Source: Protula sp. h YS-2021 (Eukaryota > Annelida > Polychaeta > Sabellida > Serpulidae). From it: DNA of 64,000 bases. Shown in pieces: positions 1 through 11,085 of this stretch. The translations under genes were made by a program, and so were the position numbers. The notes under the pieces are model-generated. The model had not been told where the DNA came from, did no database searches, and was given only the letters and a program-made list of their open reading frames with translations. Each line of letters opens with the position of its first letter. Position 1 is the stretch's first letter. Location of the stretch: contig OX457026.1 in assembly GCA_949752745.1 (NCBI GenBank), positions 38,172,723 through 38,236,722 on the forward strand, given 5' to 3'.

Positions 1-172
1 TACAGAACCGCACGCTACACGATCGGTACATGCAGGTTCCGCCACGTCACCGGGCCTTCAGCAGCAGCCACCAACAGTAGACACACCGCGGACGTACGGC
101 GTCGGCGCCACCCAGGATTAAGGGCCGCAAAGCTAAGAGGGACAGGGTAAACTTAGAAGAGTCGGAGACAGA
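1..172. other. Unassigned sequence at window edge
   Basis: This stretch precedes the recognisable part of the DIRS-like element. In a complete DIRS-type element the reverse transcriptase core would lie here, but I see no reverse transcriptase motif such as the catalytic xxDD box. It may be a rearranged or very decayed part of the element. Confidence 0.3.
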
Positions 173-870
173 ACCCAAACAGGTAATTGTGTTCCTAGGG
201 GACGTGGTCGATTTTACAGTCGGATGCGTGTATTCTTCACCACGACAGAATCCAGAACATTCAAAATACCATCAGGTCGATGCTGAAAACAGGTGGATAC
301 CCGTAACCCTAGCAGAGACGTTGCTGGGGCTGTTAGTAGCAACAGAAAAACGGTACCTATTTCCGGGACTACTAGGATACGGTGTAAGCGGCACTCAAGA
401 AGGACCCGCAACCGACGCAACAAGTTCGGACTCCCACCAGGGGCGAGAGAACATCTGCGGTGGGGGTTGAGCATAGTGCATTTGACGCAAGGGACACCAT
501 ACCGCGGCCAAAATTTCAGTTGCAGACCGACACAGGCAGGCTGCGAGGCACATTTTCACGGCAGGTTGTTTCAGAGCCAATGGTCGCGGCAGCTGTGAAG
601 CACATCAAAGTGCTAGAAATGTGCGTAGTAGAAGCGCCGAGGATCTTGGGGTAAGAACTTCAGGGCAAAGTGGTACTGTGTGCTATAAACAATGCCACCA
701 TAGCAAGTTACCTCAGGAAACAAGGGTACACGAGACCGCCAACCCTGCCACAAGCACCAGAGAGGTGTGGGAGCTAGCAATCCAATACCAGATAACACTA
801 CTACCAAATTGCATTCGAGGGAACCTAAACGTGTTAGCGGGAATGGCATACAGGCAGGCACAAGTGCTAC
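173..870 (+). pseudogene. Decayed DIRS-type retrotransposon, RT end and RNase H
   Basis: In known DIRS1-like elements the reverse transcriptase is followed by an RNase H and then a tyrosine recombinase. Here several short frames give that order. FLGDVVDF near 192-215 matches the FLGF-I-D motif at the RT/RNase H junction, and LLGLLVA follows near 325. The QLQTD motif (517-534) supplies the first RNase H aspartate, VLEM (610-621) the glutamate, NNATIASYLRKQG (688-725) the segment around the next acid, and NLNVLAG (about 823-843) the C-terminal block. The aspartate normally found before N-T-T reads as asparagine here, and the pieces sit in different frames, so this copy is dead. It continues into the recombinase remnant downstream. 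Confidence 0.75.
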
Positions 871-1087
871 AGGGGGGGTGCTTTTTGTTGTTACTAGTGG
901 CACTAGTAAATCCGGCTTAACCGGTGTTCTCACTGCTACAACGGTGAGCAACGGAGGCGCCGAGGAAATTGCCAATGCGTGCGCGGGCACTGAAACAACT
1001 ACATTGGCAAAACTGGCACCCGCACCCACACACGATGAACCTTTCACCCGTGGTCCCTAAAGCGAACTGGCTAAAAAGACAGAGGTT
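871..1087 (+). other. Linker between RNase H and recombinase remnants
   Basis: No further conserved block is seen. The position matches the variable linker between RNase H and recombinase in DIRS-type elements. Confidence 0.35.
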
Positions 1088-2113
1088 TTGGTGCAGTCGG
1101 TTGCATGCATGCAGGAGATGCACGCCAAGTCCACCCGTTCGCTCTATGGTTCACAGTGGAAGGTATTCGAGAGGTGGTGTTTGATAAACTCAGTAGACCC
1201 AGTGGCAGTGACGGCGCTACTGATCGCCGATTTCCTCAAATACCTCTTTGAGGGAAAAAGGTGGCCACTACAATAGAGGATTACCCTGCAGCGCTGGGCT
1301 CAGTGTTGAAGAACGCCACTGGGTACAATCCAGGCCAGAATGAGTTTCTGTGTAAACTAATAAGACATTTTCCTTTGCAGAGACCATCTTCAGTGAAGTA
1401 CATAGTGCAGTAGTAAAAGGTAGAAGCTTACAAGCTTAAAGGTAACACTAGATTTTTCAGAGCCCTACCTTCCGGGACGAATACAACTAGCCACTGTGAG
1501 AGCTAACGTTCAAGGTAACTTTCTTTCTAGCCTTGGTGTCAGGCAAGAGAAGTGAGATACACGCACTATGCCAGCAGTATTTCATAGACGAGAATAATGG
1601 CAGGGATATCCTGAAACCTCGGGCCGATTTCCTTGGCCAGTTGCACATCGTGACTCACGATAAGGTTACGTTTTGGGAAATGCCGATGTCTGTGGTACCC
1701 GGAGATGCAACAGAGGGAGAATCGCGGCACATTGAGAACTGTGCCCCACAGACACACTACCTAAGTACACGGAGGCATCAAAGATAATACGCAGCCCAGA
1801 ACAAAAAAGAATAATAATACCGTTTGTTTGTATCTTAACAGAGATACAGAGATACCCATTAACTTCATCAGAAGGGCAGTGGTGGCGACATATAACGCAG
1901 AATCGCAAAGCGAGGGACACAACAGGGGCCCGAGATGCACCCCCATGAAGTGCGACAGATCGCATGTTCACTGAAGGCGGTAACCGGTGCGACCATGATC
2001 ATCATATTGCGAGCAGATTGCTGACAAAACCCTATTTCGTTCGGTTTTACTTGCAGAACTACACGCAAGATTATCTGTTAAGGCTGTACCACGTGCCATA
2101 TGTAGCAGCATAA
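1088..2113 (+). pseudogene. Decayed DIRS-type tyrosine recombinase
   Basis: The recombinase would integrate the circular cDNA of a DIRS/Ngaro-like retrotransposon in the nucleus. The N-terminal SAM-like domain is clear from about 1118 (STRSLYGSQWKVFERWC, then VADFLKYLF-like residues to about 1255). After a frameshift the sequence continues through about 1410. The box I arginine is in GKRSEIHAL (about 1542-1570). The box II H-x-x-R tetrad is H-E-V-R at 1944-1955. The catalytic tyrosine lies in the terminal block that begins VRFYLQNY (2039-2062), and this frame ends at a stop at 2111-2113. At least three frameshifts and several stops, including one where a conserved tryptophan is expected (near 2020), make it a pseudogene. 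Without the frame changes the catalytic set would be complete, so the decay is moderate. Confidence 0.85.
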
Positions 2114-2578
2114 TTAATACGTAACACTGTGATGGAAGGAAAATGCTAAGGTGGAGTCAATTATGTTGTAGGGTCAAAGGCAAGAGTTTCAAGAGTCACA
2201 GCAGAGCGAAAGAAAAGGCCGTGAAGGGACGAAGTAAGAAGAGCAGCTCGCAGACCCGCCCCTACGAGTGAGAAACAAGAGCCCAAATGAACTGGCTAAG
2301 ATAGAGCAGACTTTAGGACTGTTTTGCTTGTGTATTTTTACTATAGTTAAGAGTGCTACACGGGAGTAACGCAGGGTGCAAGAGTGCGGACAGCGAGTTA
2401 CTCATGTGCCCCCACAAGGTGACAGCAGTCGAAATGAGGGGGTGGGAACAGTGGGCCGCTAACCAGCACAAAAGTTCACTCATATCACCCCGCGGAGGCC
2501 CACGAGTTAGATGGCGGCCCTTCGGAGGGCACACCTAGGAGCACACGAGTAACACAATTGCGTCCATCTAAATCTATT
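2114..2578 (+). other. Probable 3' non-coding part of the DIRS-like element
   Basis: No coding signal. An inverted pair occurs here: GTTACTCATGTGC at about 2397-2409 and GCACACGAGTAAC at about 2541-2553, with a third related piece near 2365. DIRS elements end in inverted terminal and internal complementary regions, so these could be remnants of the right end. That is inference. Confidence 0.35.
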
Positions 2579-2980
2579 TCAAGGCATCGGGTCGATCCAA
2601 CGGCAGCTGCAAGGCATTTATATGAACAACATGCCCATTTTCATTTCCCGTTAAAATGGGTTTTTGTTTTGTACAAATGTTGTAGCTATTTAGTTGAATC
2701 GATCCGATGCTTATAACGGCCTCTTCCTCCTCCTTACACCATTTCTCGGGCCCCACTTTTGGGGGCACCGGATGAAAAGTGAACATTGAATCCCACTACG
2801 AGTAAACATGGAGCTAACCATAAAAGATTTGTACTAAAGTAAATTAAGTCTAAATTTTATTAGAAATTACATTTCAACTGTGTTGCGGGCACAGAAAACA
2901 TGGGAAGATACTTTTCAAAGCATCGGTTCGATCCAACTAAACAGCTACAACATTTGTACAAAAAAAGCCCATTTTAAGTG
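2579..2980. repeat. Three-copy inverted repeat, MITE or fold-back
   Basis: A block of about 62 bp, beginning near GCATCGGTTCGATCCAAC and ending in CCCATTTT, occurs three times: forward at about 2579-2642 (most divergent), reversed at about 2643-2711, and forward at about 2917-2980. The first two abut head to head and could fold into a hairpin. The second and third enclose about 205 bp and look like terminal inverted repeats of a small non-autonomous element. No transposase is present. Confidence 0.7.
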
Positions 2981-3974
2981 AGAATAAAAATAGGCAATTT
3001 CTTATCAGTACACAGTCAATGACCATCATTGCTCCTCAGTGTAATGCTCTATACATTTCGCCATATCTGGCAATGCATAGTTTTGTGAGTATGGCTAGTG
3101 GAATTTCTTCGAAACGACTTAAACAATATGATGAAAATTTGAAAAATACACCGCTGGAAATGTCAGAAGTCAAAGATACAAAATAATTGGTTTATGTGTG
3201 AAAATTTTATTAAGTTATATTCACAAAAGAAGGGACTGCAAGCTAAAAGTATTCCGTTTATCAGCTTTCTCTTTTTATCCTTTATTTATTATTTTAATCT
3301 GGTATTTTGTCATTTTCTATCCAAGGGGTTAAAATTCAAAATCCTGTGCTTCCTTTTTAACTTCTTTCTTTCGTTTTCCATTTCTTTTCATTCTGCCATT
3401 TTGGGTTTCTACTTAATTTCCCCCAAAGTCGCTAACATTACAACTTACAAGTGGACCGTTCATTAGTACAGTATTGTTCCGCTATGAAGTCACATTAATT
3501 TTTATAATCTTGTAATAATTTATTCACCCTAGTAGACATTGTGACGTTAGCTCATCATTGGAACTTGGCTGATTATGGAAGTCTACGTCTTCCGGTCAAC
3601 GATGTTTAGACATCGGGAAAGAGACGCTCTACCGACTTCGGGGATATATTTATTTGGAATCAACGATAAAGTCCGTGTCCACGCCCAATAAACGACAAAT
3701 CCATGGGTGACACAGAATATGTATGAAGTCAGTTTTCATGAATATTTGTCAAAAGCGTAGGGGAGGGGGAGGAACTTACGTGTTGCTCCACGTTTTGTGT
3801 TTTTATCCTTATTTTGGTCAAGTTTGATCAAACTGCGTTTTAGTTATGATACCGACGCCCATTTCACATACAAACAAGGTTCTTTATCTAACGCGTATTG
3901 AAATTCACTTAAGATTTTTACTTAAAATTTGTTTCCCGACATTTCTAATCGCCTGTTATTTTCTTGAGAATCAA
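2981..3974. other. AT-rich intergenic DNA
   Basis: I see no exon, repeat unit or transposon motif that can be supported. Open frames here are AT-rich and low in complexity. Confidence 0.4.
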
Positions 3975-5115
3975 AATAATAGCCAGTGATGGCCAGGTAG
4001 GTACTAATGCACTGACATTAACTCAAGACGGTATGGTTATTGTCCTGGCTTCAGTTAAGATTTTTATGAACAATGGGCTTTTCACCCATATTTTCGCCAA
4101 GTTATGGCATATGACTAAGCAAAATGGTAGGTAGTCAGGTACTAACAGCCGATGCTGTTTGTCAGAATTTCAAGAGAGTATAGTTACATACATGACGTTG
4201 GTTTTTGCCAATATTTTCACAGGTTTTTGGCGAATCATCACAAACAAGTTATAGCCAGTTAGGTTCAAATGTCAGCTTTCTTGATCAAAATGTTAAGTCA
4301 CTAAGATTATATCCCAAGCGTTAATTCAGATTTTAACAACAAACTTGTTTTTCGTTAATAGTTCCTCTAAAAGTAATAGTTAGGTAAGTACTAATTACCG
4401 ACCTCTTCAATGAAAACTGATTGACGCACGAAAGAGTTATAGTAAGGTAGGTACTGATGCCCGCTACATTTAATCCAAATTTCAAGAGTTAAGATTTCAA
4501 TAACAAATTGGGATTTCACCAATATTTTCACCAGTTTTTTTTTTTTGGTGAATCATCAAAAAGTAATAGCCAGGTAGGTACTTTAAGTCCTTAAGACTAC
4601 AAATTTAGCATTGGTTAAGATTTTAAAAAGAAATTGGTTTTCGCCAATATTACTGCCACTTTTTTGGCTAATTGGTAAAAAAGTAAAGACAGGTAAGTAC
4701 TAATTCCTGCCGTCTTTAAGGAAAATTTCAAAACACTAAGGCTATCTGCCTGGGGCCAGTTAATATTTTTACTACAGCATTATTTTTTTCTTTCGGCAAT
4801 ATTTTTGCCAATTTTGGCGAGTCACCGATAAAAGTAAGAGCCAGGTATATACTAATGTCCTCTTTCGTTAATATAATGCCAAAAAAAATAGTAACGTTAT
4901 TTTCCTGGACGCCAGTTAAGTGTTTATTTCCTCCAATATTTCCGCCAACTGTTCGCGAATCACGCATAAAAAGGATATTAGCCAGGAAGGTACCAATGTT
5001 CGCTACCTTAAATCAACATTTCCAGAAAGTTATATACCTGGCGTCAGTTAACATTCCAATAAGACAGTGTTTTCGCCATTTTTTGCGAATCATAAAAAAT
5101 AGCAATAGTCAAGTA
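3975..5115 (+). repeat. Tandem array, left block (about 120-140-bp monomers)
   Basis: About ten diverged monomers are marked by AGTAATAGCCAGGTAGGTACT-like sequence near 3981, 4120, 4247, 4370, 4435, 4558, 4679, 4829, 4969 and 5095. Each monomer also carries a TTCGCCAATATTTTNGCC...TTGGCGAATC core in which the CGCCAA and TTGGCG halves are inverted. Divergence between monomers is high, so the block is old. It is separated from the right block of the same array by a different repeat and a (GA)n tract. Confidence 0.8.
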
Positions 5116-5256
5116 GCATACTTGTCCACCTGACTATTGCTCTTGAAACTGGGGTTTGAAACTTGTTTGAACATTTGCTAAAATTATGAGACCGTCTGTA
5201 AAATACGTACGTAACATTTTTGATGGCCACGAATTGACTCTATCGCTAGTGTACGC

Positions 5257-5620
5257 CCTCCAAAAACGTATGCTATGGCTGTGGCTACCAAGCGCTTCAT
5301 CATCGAAGCTGAGGGCAAAATTCGAAGTTTTGGGAGCACTTCAACGAGAGAACCAGGAAAGAAAAGTACTTCAAAAACGTGTGTTATGGCTGGCTACCAA
5401 GCGCTTCATCATCGAATAATTGGCTGAGGGCAAAATTCGAAGTTTTGGGAGCACTTCAACGATAGAACCAGGAAGGAATTAAAAGTACTTCAAAAACGTG
5501 TGTTATGGCTGGCTACCAAACGCTTCATCATCGAATAATTGGCTGAGGGCAAAATTCGAAGTTTTGGGAGTACTTCAACCGGCGAACCAGGAAGGAATTA
5601 AAAATACTTCAAAAAGTGGT
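5257..5620 (+). repeat. Three-copy tandem repeat, 115-119-bp unit
   Basis: The landmark GAGGGCAAAATTCGAAG recurs at 5311, 5426 and 5545, giving unit lengths of 115 and 119 bp. The copies are very similar to one another, far more so than the surrounding array monomers, so this expansion is recent. The unit is unrelated to the flanking array. The 77-codon open frame across it reads through the repeat and is not considered a gene. Confidence 0.85.
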
Positions 5621-6030
5621 TAAATATTATCAAGTATTTTTAATTATATATACTTCCCTCCGGCTTTTTAAAACAGCACCTAAACGAGGAGTGCCAGCTT
5701 TGAAAACTATTCCCTTTTTCTAACCCAACGTGGACACCCTTATAAATTTCAGTCCTAAAGGCGAAGTCTTAAATTTTATGTGTAAATAAAATTTCGGACA
5801 TTGCATTCTCTGTGTAAACAAGCCCCATTTACCACTATGTAAGTCTTATGCTTAATCCCCAGATGCGTCTGTGGGTTTTTTTTAAATGGTGTAAAGCAAA
5901 CAAATTTGCGAGGTGAAAGGCAAACAAATTCGCGAGAGTATGTTTGTATCAGTGTCCGTGAAACAATATACACATCAGATTCTATACTACAGTAGATTCT
6001 ATACTACAGTTAGATAACGTTTTTAAGAAA
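5621..6030. other. AT-rich spacer within the array region
   Basis: No gene seen. Two short local duplications are present: GCAAACAAATTCGCGAG-like at about 5896-5938 and GATTCTATACTACAGT at about 5979-6010. Confidence 0.4.
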
Positions 6031-6073
6031 AAAATGCTTTTTCGCCAATATTTCGGCCATTTTGGTGAATCAC

Positions 6074-6078
<5 letters not shown>

Positions 6079-6165
<87 letters not shown>
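6079..6165 (+). repeat. (GA)n microsatellite
   Basis: About 43 uninterrupted GA dinucleotides lie within an array monomer, directly after GGTGAATCAC. The arginine/glutamate or leucine/serine frames read here are artefacts of the repeat. Confidence 0.97.
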
Positions 6166-6169
<4 letters not shown>

Positions 6170-6170
<1 letters not shown>

Positions 6171-7930
6171 AGAAAGAGAGAGAAACAATACCAAAGTAGG
6201 TTCGAATGTCTGTTTCCCTAATTCAAAATTTTTAAGACTGTGAGATTATATAACTGGCGTTAGTTAGGATTTTAGTATGACATTGGTTTTTCGCCAATGT
6301 TTCCCGCCACTGTTTCTGATTTACGACAAACAGTAATAATTGATTTACAACGATGGCTATCTTTATCTAAAATAAAAAGACAGCAATAGCCAGTTAGGTA
6401 GTGGTGTCTGCTTCTGTTACTTAAAATTACAATGCAATGATCTTACTTTCGCTGATGCTTTGGCCAATCACCAAAAAGTAATAGCCAGTAAGGTGATATT
6501 GAATATTATTTTTCCTTAAAATTTCACGACAGTAAGACTATTTTCTTTGAGTTAGATTTTACTGATTTTTTGGCCAATCACAACATATTGTAACAGCCAA
6601 CTACAGAGGTAGTGTCTGCTACTGTTAGTTAACATTACAATGCAATAATTTTATTTGCCTAGAGTTCGTAAAGATATTACTGAAATTTGTTTGGCTTTTC
6701 GCTATTTTTGGCTAATCACGAAAAAAATGTAACAGCGAGGTAAGTAATAATGCCTGCTATCTTTACTTCAACTTTCAAGTCACTATTTTCCAGCATTTAT
6801 TTAAGGTTTTACTGAATTATTTTTGGTTTTTCGCCAATTTTTTTGCCAATCACCAAAAAAAAAAAGTAATAGCCAGATAGGTAGTAACGCTTGCTACTCT
6901 CACTTAAAATTTCAAGACGGTAACAATACTTTCTTAGAATAGTTGGAGATTTTACGAAAAAAATTCGATTTTTCGCCAATTTTTGGCCAATAGCCAAAAG
7001 TAGTTACAGCCAGGTCGGTGATAAATCCTGCTACCTTCACTTTAAATTTCAGCACAGTAAGACTATTTTCCAGCAGTTAGTTAAGAGACTGAACACTTTT
7101 TGATTTGTCGCCAAAATTTTCGCTAATTTTTTGGCCAATCACGAAAAAAGTAACAGCGAGGTAGGTAATAATGCCTGCTACCTTTACTGTTCGATTCAGT
7201 AAGACTATTTTCCAGCATTTATTTTAGGTTCTCCTGAAAATTTATTTGGGTTTTCGCCAAAAATTTTAACCAATCACAAAAAAGTAATACCCAGATAGGT
7301 AGTGAGGCTTGCTACTCTCATTTAAAATTTCAAGACAGTAAAATTACTTTCCTGGAAATAGTTGAGATTATATGAAAAAATTTGGTACTTCGCCAAAATT
7401 TACGCCGATTTTTCGCGAATGGACAAAAAAAGTTATAGTCAGGTCGGTGCTAACTCCTGCTACCTCATGATAAATTTCACCATACTACTATTTTCTAATA
7501 GTTAGTTAACAGTTAACTGAAAATGTTTTTATTTTGTGCCAAAATTTTCTCCAATTTTTGGCCAATCACAAAGAAGTAATAGCCAGATAGGTAGTAACGC
7601 CTGCTACCATCACTTAAAATTTCAAGACAAGATTACTTTCCCAGAAGTAGTTAAGATTTTACAAAAAAATTTTGCTTTTTCGCAAATATTTTCGCCAAAT
7701 TTTGGCGAATCGCCATAAAAGTAAATAGCCAGGTGGACACTTATGGACCCTACCTTCCACCAAAATTTTAGAACGTTGCAATCAAAACTCTAGGAGGAGA
7801 CACGTTTTAGAAAAATTTGGTTTTTGGCCAACATTTCCGCCAATTTTTGGCGAATCGCCAAAAAAGTAATACCCAGGGAGGTACTTACATTCGCTACCAT
7901 CAATCAAAACCTCAAAACATTCATGCTAAA
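6170..7930 (+). repeat. Tandem array, right block (about 135-150-bp monomers)
   Basis: Monomer landmarks (AAAAGTAATAGCCAG and variants) fall near 6476, 6589, 6727, 6864, 6996, 7146, 7281, 7426, 7573, 7717 and 7862, so the spacing settles at 132-150 bp. Three subtypes recur in order, giving a trimer of about 420 bp seen twice (6727-7145 and 7146-7572). The core palindrome GGCGAATCGCC with flanking T and A runs is perfect over 21 nt at 7844-7864. Monomers are more uniform here than in the left block. Confidence 0.85.
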
Positions 7931-8018
7931 ACCCTAGGAGATACGATTTTCCAACTGAAAAGCGTACATACGCACATACTTTTAAGGACAGCTACAGCCC
8001 CTGCTTCTGTAAGAAGCT
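7931..8018 (+). mobile_element. Shared terminal module with 3' hairpin
   Basis: This ~88-bp end module is also found at 29526-29613, where it likewise terminates a tandem array. It ends with a 15-nt stem-loop (GCTTC, loop TGTAA, GAAGC) at 8003-8017, and similarity between the two copies stops right after it. A subterminal hairpin at the 3' end after internal tandem repeats is typical of non-autonomous Helitron/Helentron elements. I infer that each array is the body of such an element. No Rep/helicase gene is present, and I could not define a common 5' end. Confidence 0.65.
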
Positions 8019-8743
8019 TGGGCTAAAACGAAACTTTGGCGCATTTAATATAAAACATTATTAATTTTTTCTTGACCAAATCCCCCCACCCAAAAAAAAA
8101 ATACGCGCTGTATAATTCCTACCTAGACGTCTGTTCAACATCATGGGAAAGACATTATTTATAAACTTCCATAATCAACAAAATCTCGGAGTGGACGACG
8201 CTTAGTCGAGACGCCTTTCCAAATTCGCATGTTTACTGATGAGGAAACCATGTTAAAATCCTTTTGCTGAGATCTTAATCGAAACGCCGTTTACTTCCAA
8301 TGGCAACATTTGAAGCTTGCGTTTCGTGTCACTAACCCGTTACAGCGCGCTCGTACAAAACACTAACCATAGTGCTTTGCAACCTGAGGGTTCTCTTTTT
8401 ATCTCTTGGCTGCTCGTATGCGTATAAAGGAAACACTAGTATTTTGCCTGATGCATACAACCGATAACCGTACTCACCGCTCTTTGAGTATCGAAAACGT
8501 CATACTACGTACTGTGGAAACTGCGTACTTGACATAGTCATAACAACATAACTAGGCGCCAGAAGCATTGCAGAGGAGTGCAAAAACTAACTAAATAATA
8601 AGAGAATATATCTGTACCAAAAAAAAACAAACAAACAAACATTCGCGTTTGGACTGATGCGAAAACCCTCTTTTAGCCTTGTGCACTGAGTAGGCTGCGG
8701 GAGGCTATCTGGGATCAGACCAGCCGCTCGGGATGTTTTATCA
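8019..8743. other. Intergenic DNA without recognised features
   Basis: No exon, repeat or transposon landmark recognised. A short A-run and CAAA repeat lies at about 8621-8640. Confidence 0.4.
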
Positions 8744-9560
8744 TTGTGTGCACTCTCAACTCACACCAGAAAGGAATTCTATCTATTTATTGAACAAAAC
8801 GAAGTTTGTTTATTTTGTGTGATTCACAGCAAATGTCACTGCCTACGTAAAAGAGAGCGTAAATTTTCCCTGGTTTCTAATTGGTTGAAACAACCCTGTG
8901 ATGGCAAACTTTGGGTCACAAGGCTGTGATTGGCAAATTTTGGTCACAAGGCTGTGATTTGCAAACTTTGGGTCACAAGGCTGTGATTGGCAAACTTTGG
9001 GTCACAAGGCTGTGATTGGCAAACTTTGGGTCACAAGGCTGTGATTGGCAAATTTTGGTCACAAGGCTGTGATTTGCAAACTTTGGGTCACAAGGCTGTG
9101 ATTGGCAAACTTTGGGTCACAAGGCTGTGATTGGCAAACTTTGGGTCACAAGGCTGTGATTGGCAAACTTTGGGTCACAAGGCTGTGATTGGCAAATTTT
9201 GGTCACAAGGCTGTGATTTGCAAACTTTGGGTCACAAGGCTGTGATTGGCAAACTTTCGGTCACAAGCCTGTGGTTGGCAAACTTTCGGCACCCTAGACT
9301 CTTGACACTGAACACACACACGGTGTCCACCCCGGACATCTTGTTACCATTTTGCCATACCGCTACATGTCGCGCTTTGTGCTCATTGACCAAGTACCTG
9401 CCCTCGAGGGAGTTGATATCATATATAAATCACCTTTTTTACGCTTTTTTCATCAATTGCAACATGCAGCTTAGGGGAACAGCAACATCACGTTCTTTCA
9501 TCGACCAAAATTCCGCCAACCTCGATCCCCTTCTAGAAACAACAAGTTAATTAATGAACA
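8744..9560 (-). mobile_element. Dispersed repeat family D, copy a, with internal minisatellite
   Basis: The flanks of the 29-bp array match, in reverse orientation, the repeat at 50190-51140 and the interrupted copy near 58.7-62.3 kb. Shared blocks are GGTTGAAACAACCCTGTG (about 8882-8900), ATCTTGT...CGCGCT...CTCATTGACCAAGT (about 9338-9400), CCTCGAGGGA (about 9403) and CAGCTTAGGGAACAGCAACATCA-like sequence (about 9467-9490). No coding capacity is evident, so this is a non-autonomous or decayed element of unknown class. Confidence 0.75.
8893..9290 (+). repeat. 29-bp minisatellite, about 13-14 copies
   Basis: The unit is about TGTGATTGGCAAACTTTGGG plus TCACAAGGC (29 bp), with a 28-bp variant that reads AAATTTTGG. 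The short variant recurs near 8935, 9050 and 9195, each time followed by a TTTGCAAAC variant, so the array has a four- to five-unit higher-order pattern. The single ancestral unit is still visible in the other copies of family D (reverse strand, about 51010-51040 and 62190-62215). The unit length is not a multiple of three, so no protein repeat is encoded. Confidence 0.95.
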
Positions 9561-11080
9561 CGTTTTATCGAACTACTTACCGTTCCCCGCGGCTCCAAGC
9601 TCGGTTCGATCGGAATATTGTCCTCCTTAAATAGCCTTGATTAACGCCCAAATGCTCGGTGCTTGTGCCCAAACAAGTGGTAGAACCCTGTATCTGTTAA
9701 AATTAATTTTCAAATTTTGGTTGAAAATTGAACCCAATCAACTCCCGGGGCCATTGTGTCCATAGTTGCACTCGGGGACGTTACCATTTGAGCCAATGAA
9801 ACAGAAAATGGATTGAAAATAGAGAAAACACTACACATACCCGGTTTATTAACTAGTATTTATTTGCTTAAATGCAAATAACAACACTGCCTTAAAATAC
9901 AATTGGCAGGCTATTTACACTTCCTTCTCAATAAAATGTACAATATGTGAGTCGCTAAACCACATCTCGGTCAGGTTTATGATCTACTTCTACTTTTGAC
10001 GCATCAAGAAAGCAGCACACGGAGTATATAACAAGTGTTCAACAGTTTAGAATTATGTCCATGAAAATAACAACCAACACTACTGGCTTACAGGAATGGC
10101 GTGCCTTATAGAAAGAAAAAGGCCGATTAGAAAGAACACAAGGAAGTAAATCGCTGCATACCGGCCGAGTGGCATTCCGGAAAAACCAAAATTAAGCATT
10201 AAGTAAATTCACAACTGCCCACTTTTCTGCAGGTTATTTACACATATAGTTGTGTTTTAGAGAAACACTATACTGTCTACTTTGCAGTATTAGTGGAGCA
10301 TTTATTTATGTGGAAGTAAATGCAATTAAGGCTATGTGACGTCACTCAGATATCTTACATCGCTTGATTGACAATGCCTTTTCCTGTTTTCTATGACATG
10401 ACAGTCCTACTGGTCATTTACATAGCTCTTGAAGAATTCACCACCCTTTCCATCGCTTTCACTTATCACATTTTGGATAAATATTCGAAACGTGTAATTC
10501 GCAAATAGCCTACCAAAAATACCCTTTCGACTACTTTGGTCAGTGTGGGATAGTAAATATCGCTGTGTTAATTACCCTACGATAAGCTGACAGAAACACA
10601 ACATTAGTCAATCATAACTGAATCATCACATCACATTTATTACTTTCCCTTTAGCAACAAAGCCTTAGTACCATAACAAGGAGAGGAGAAGGGGAGCGGC
10701 GGGGTAGGGGGGGGGGGGCGGGGGGCTTTCGGGCAGTAAATACACGTTGTTTAATGCCCATTCAAAAACGCATACGCTTGGTTGTGTATGTGCAGAAAGC
10801 AATATTTACACTACATCTACTCCTGTGGATATTCCCTGGGTAATCTTTGCAAGTTTATTGCGGTTTTTTTTAAACAAGATAGACTTTAAAGCTCCCAGAT
10901 GTATTTCCAATACAAAACAACCCCCTTAACAAGACCAACATCATGAATGATGGCGATCAAGTTGAACAACATTGCATTTAATAACAAAGAATTTAACTAA
11001 AATCCCCATTTATCACAGCATATGTTGAATTTAAAATTATTGATGAAGAATCGTCAAAACTTAAAATCAGCATAAAACAG
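9561..11080. other. Intergenic DNA
   Basis: No gene recognised. A strongly G-rich tract lies at about 10679-10735. CAAATAGCCTACCAAAAATA at about 10502 resembles sequence next to the MITE near 19335, suggesting another relic of that neighbourhood. Confidence 0.4.
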
Positions 11081-11085
11081 CGTAT

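Noticed and set aside
6034..6243. Arg/Glu and Leu/Ser repeat proteins
   Set aside because: They are translations of a (GA)n microsatellite.
8893..9290. Regular ~29-bp repeats resembling a CRISPR array
   Set aside because: Units are directly adjacent with no unique spacers, the genome is eukaryotic, and the unit is derived from a dispersed repeat.
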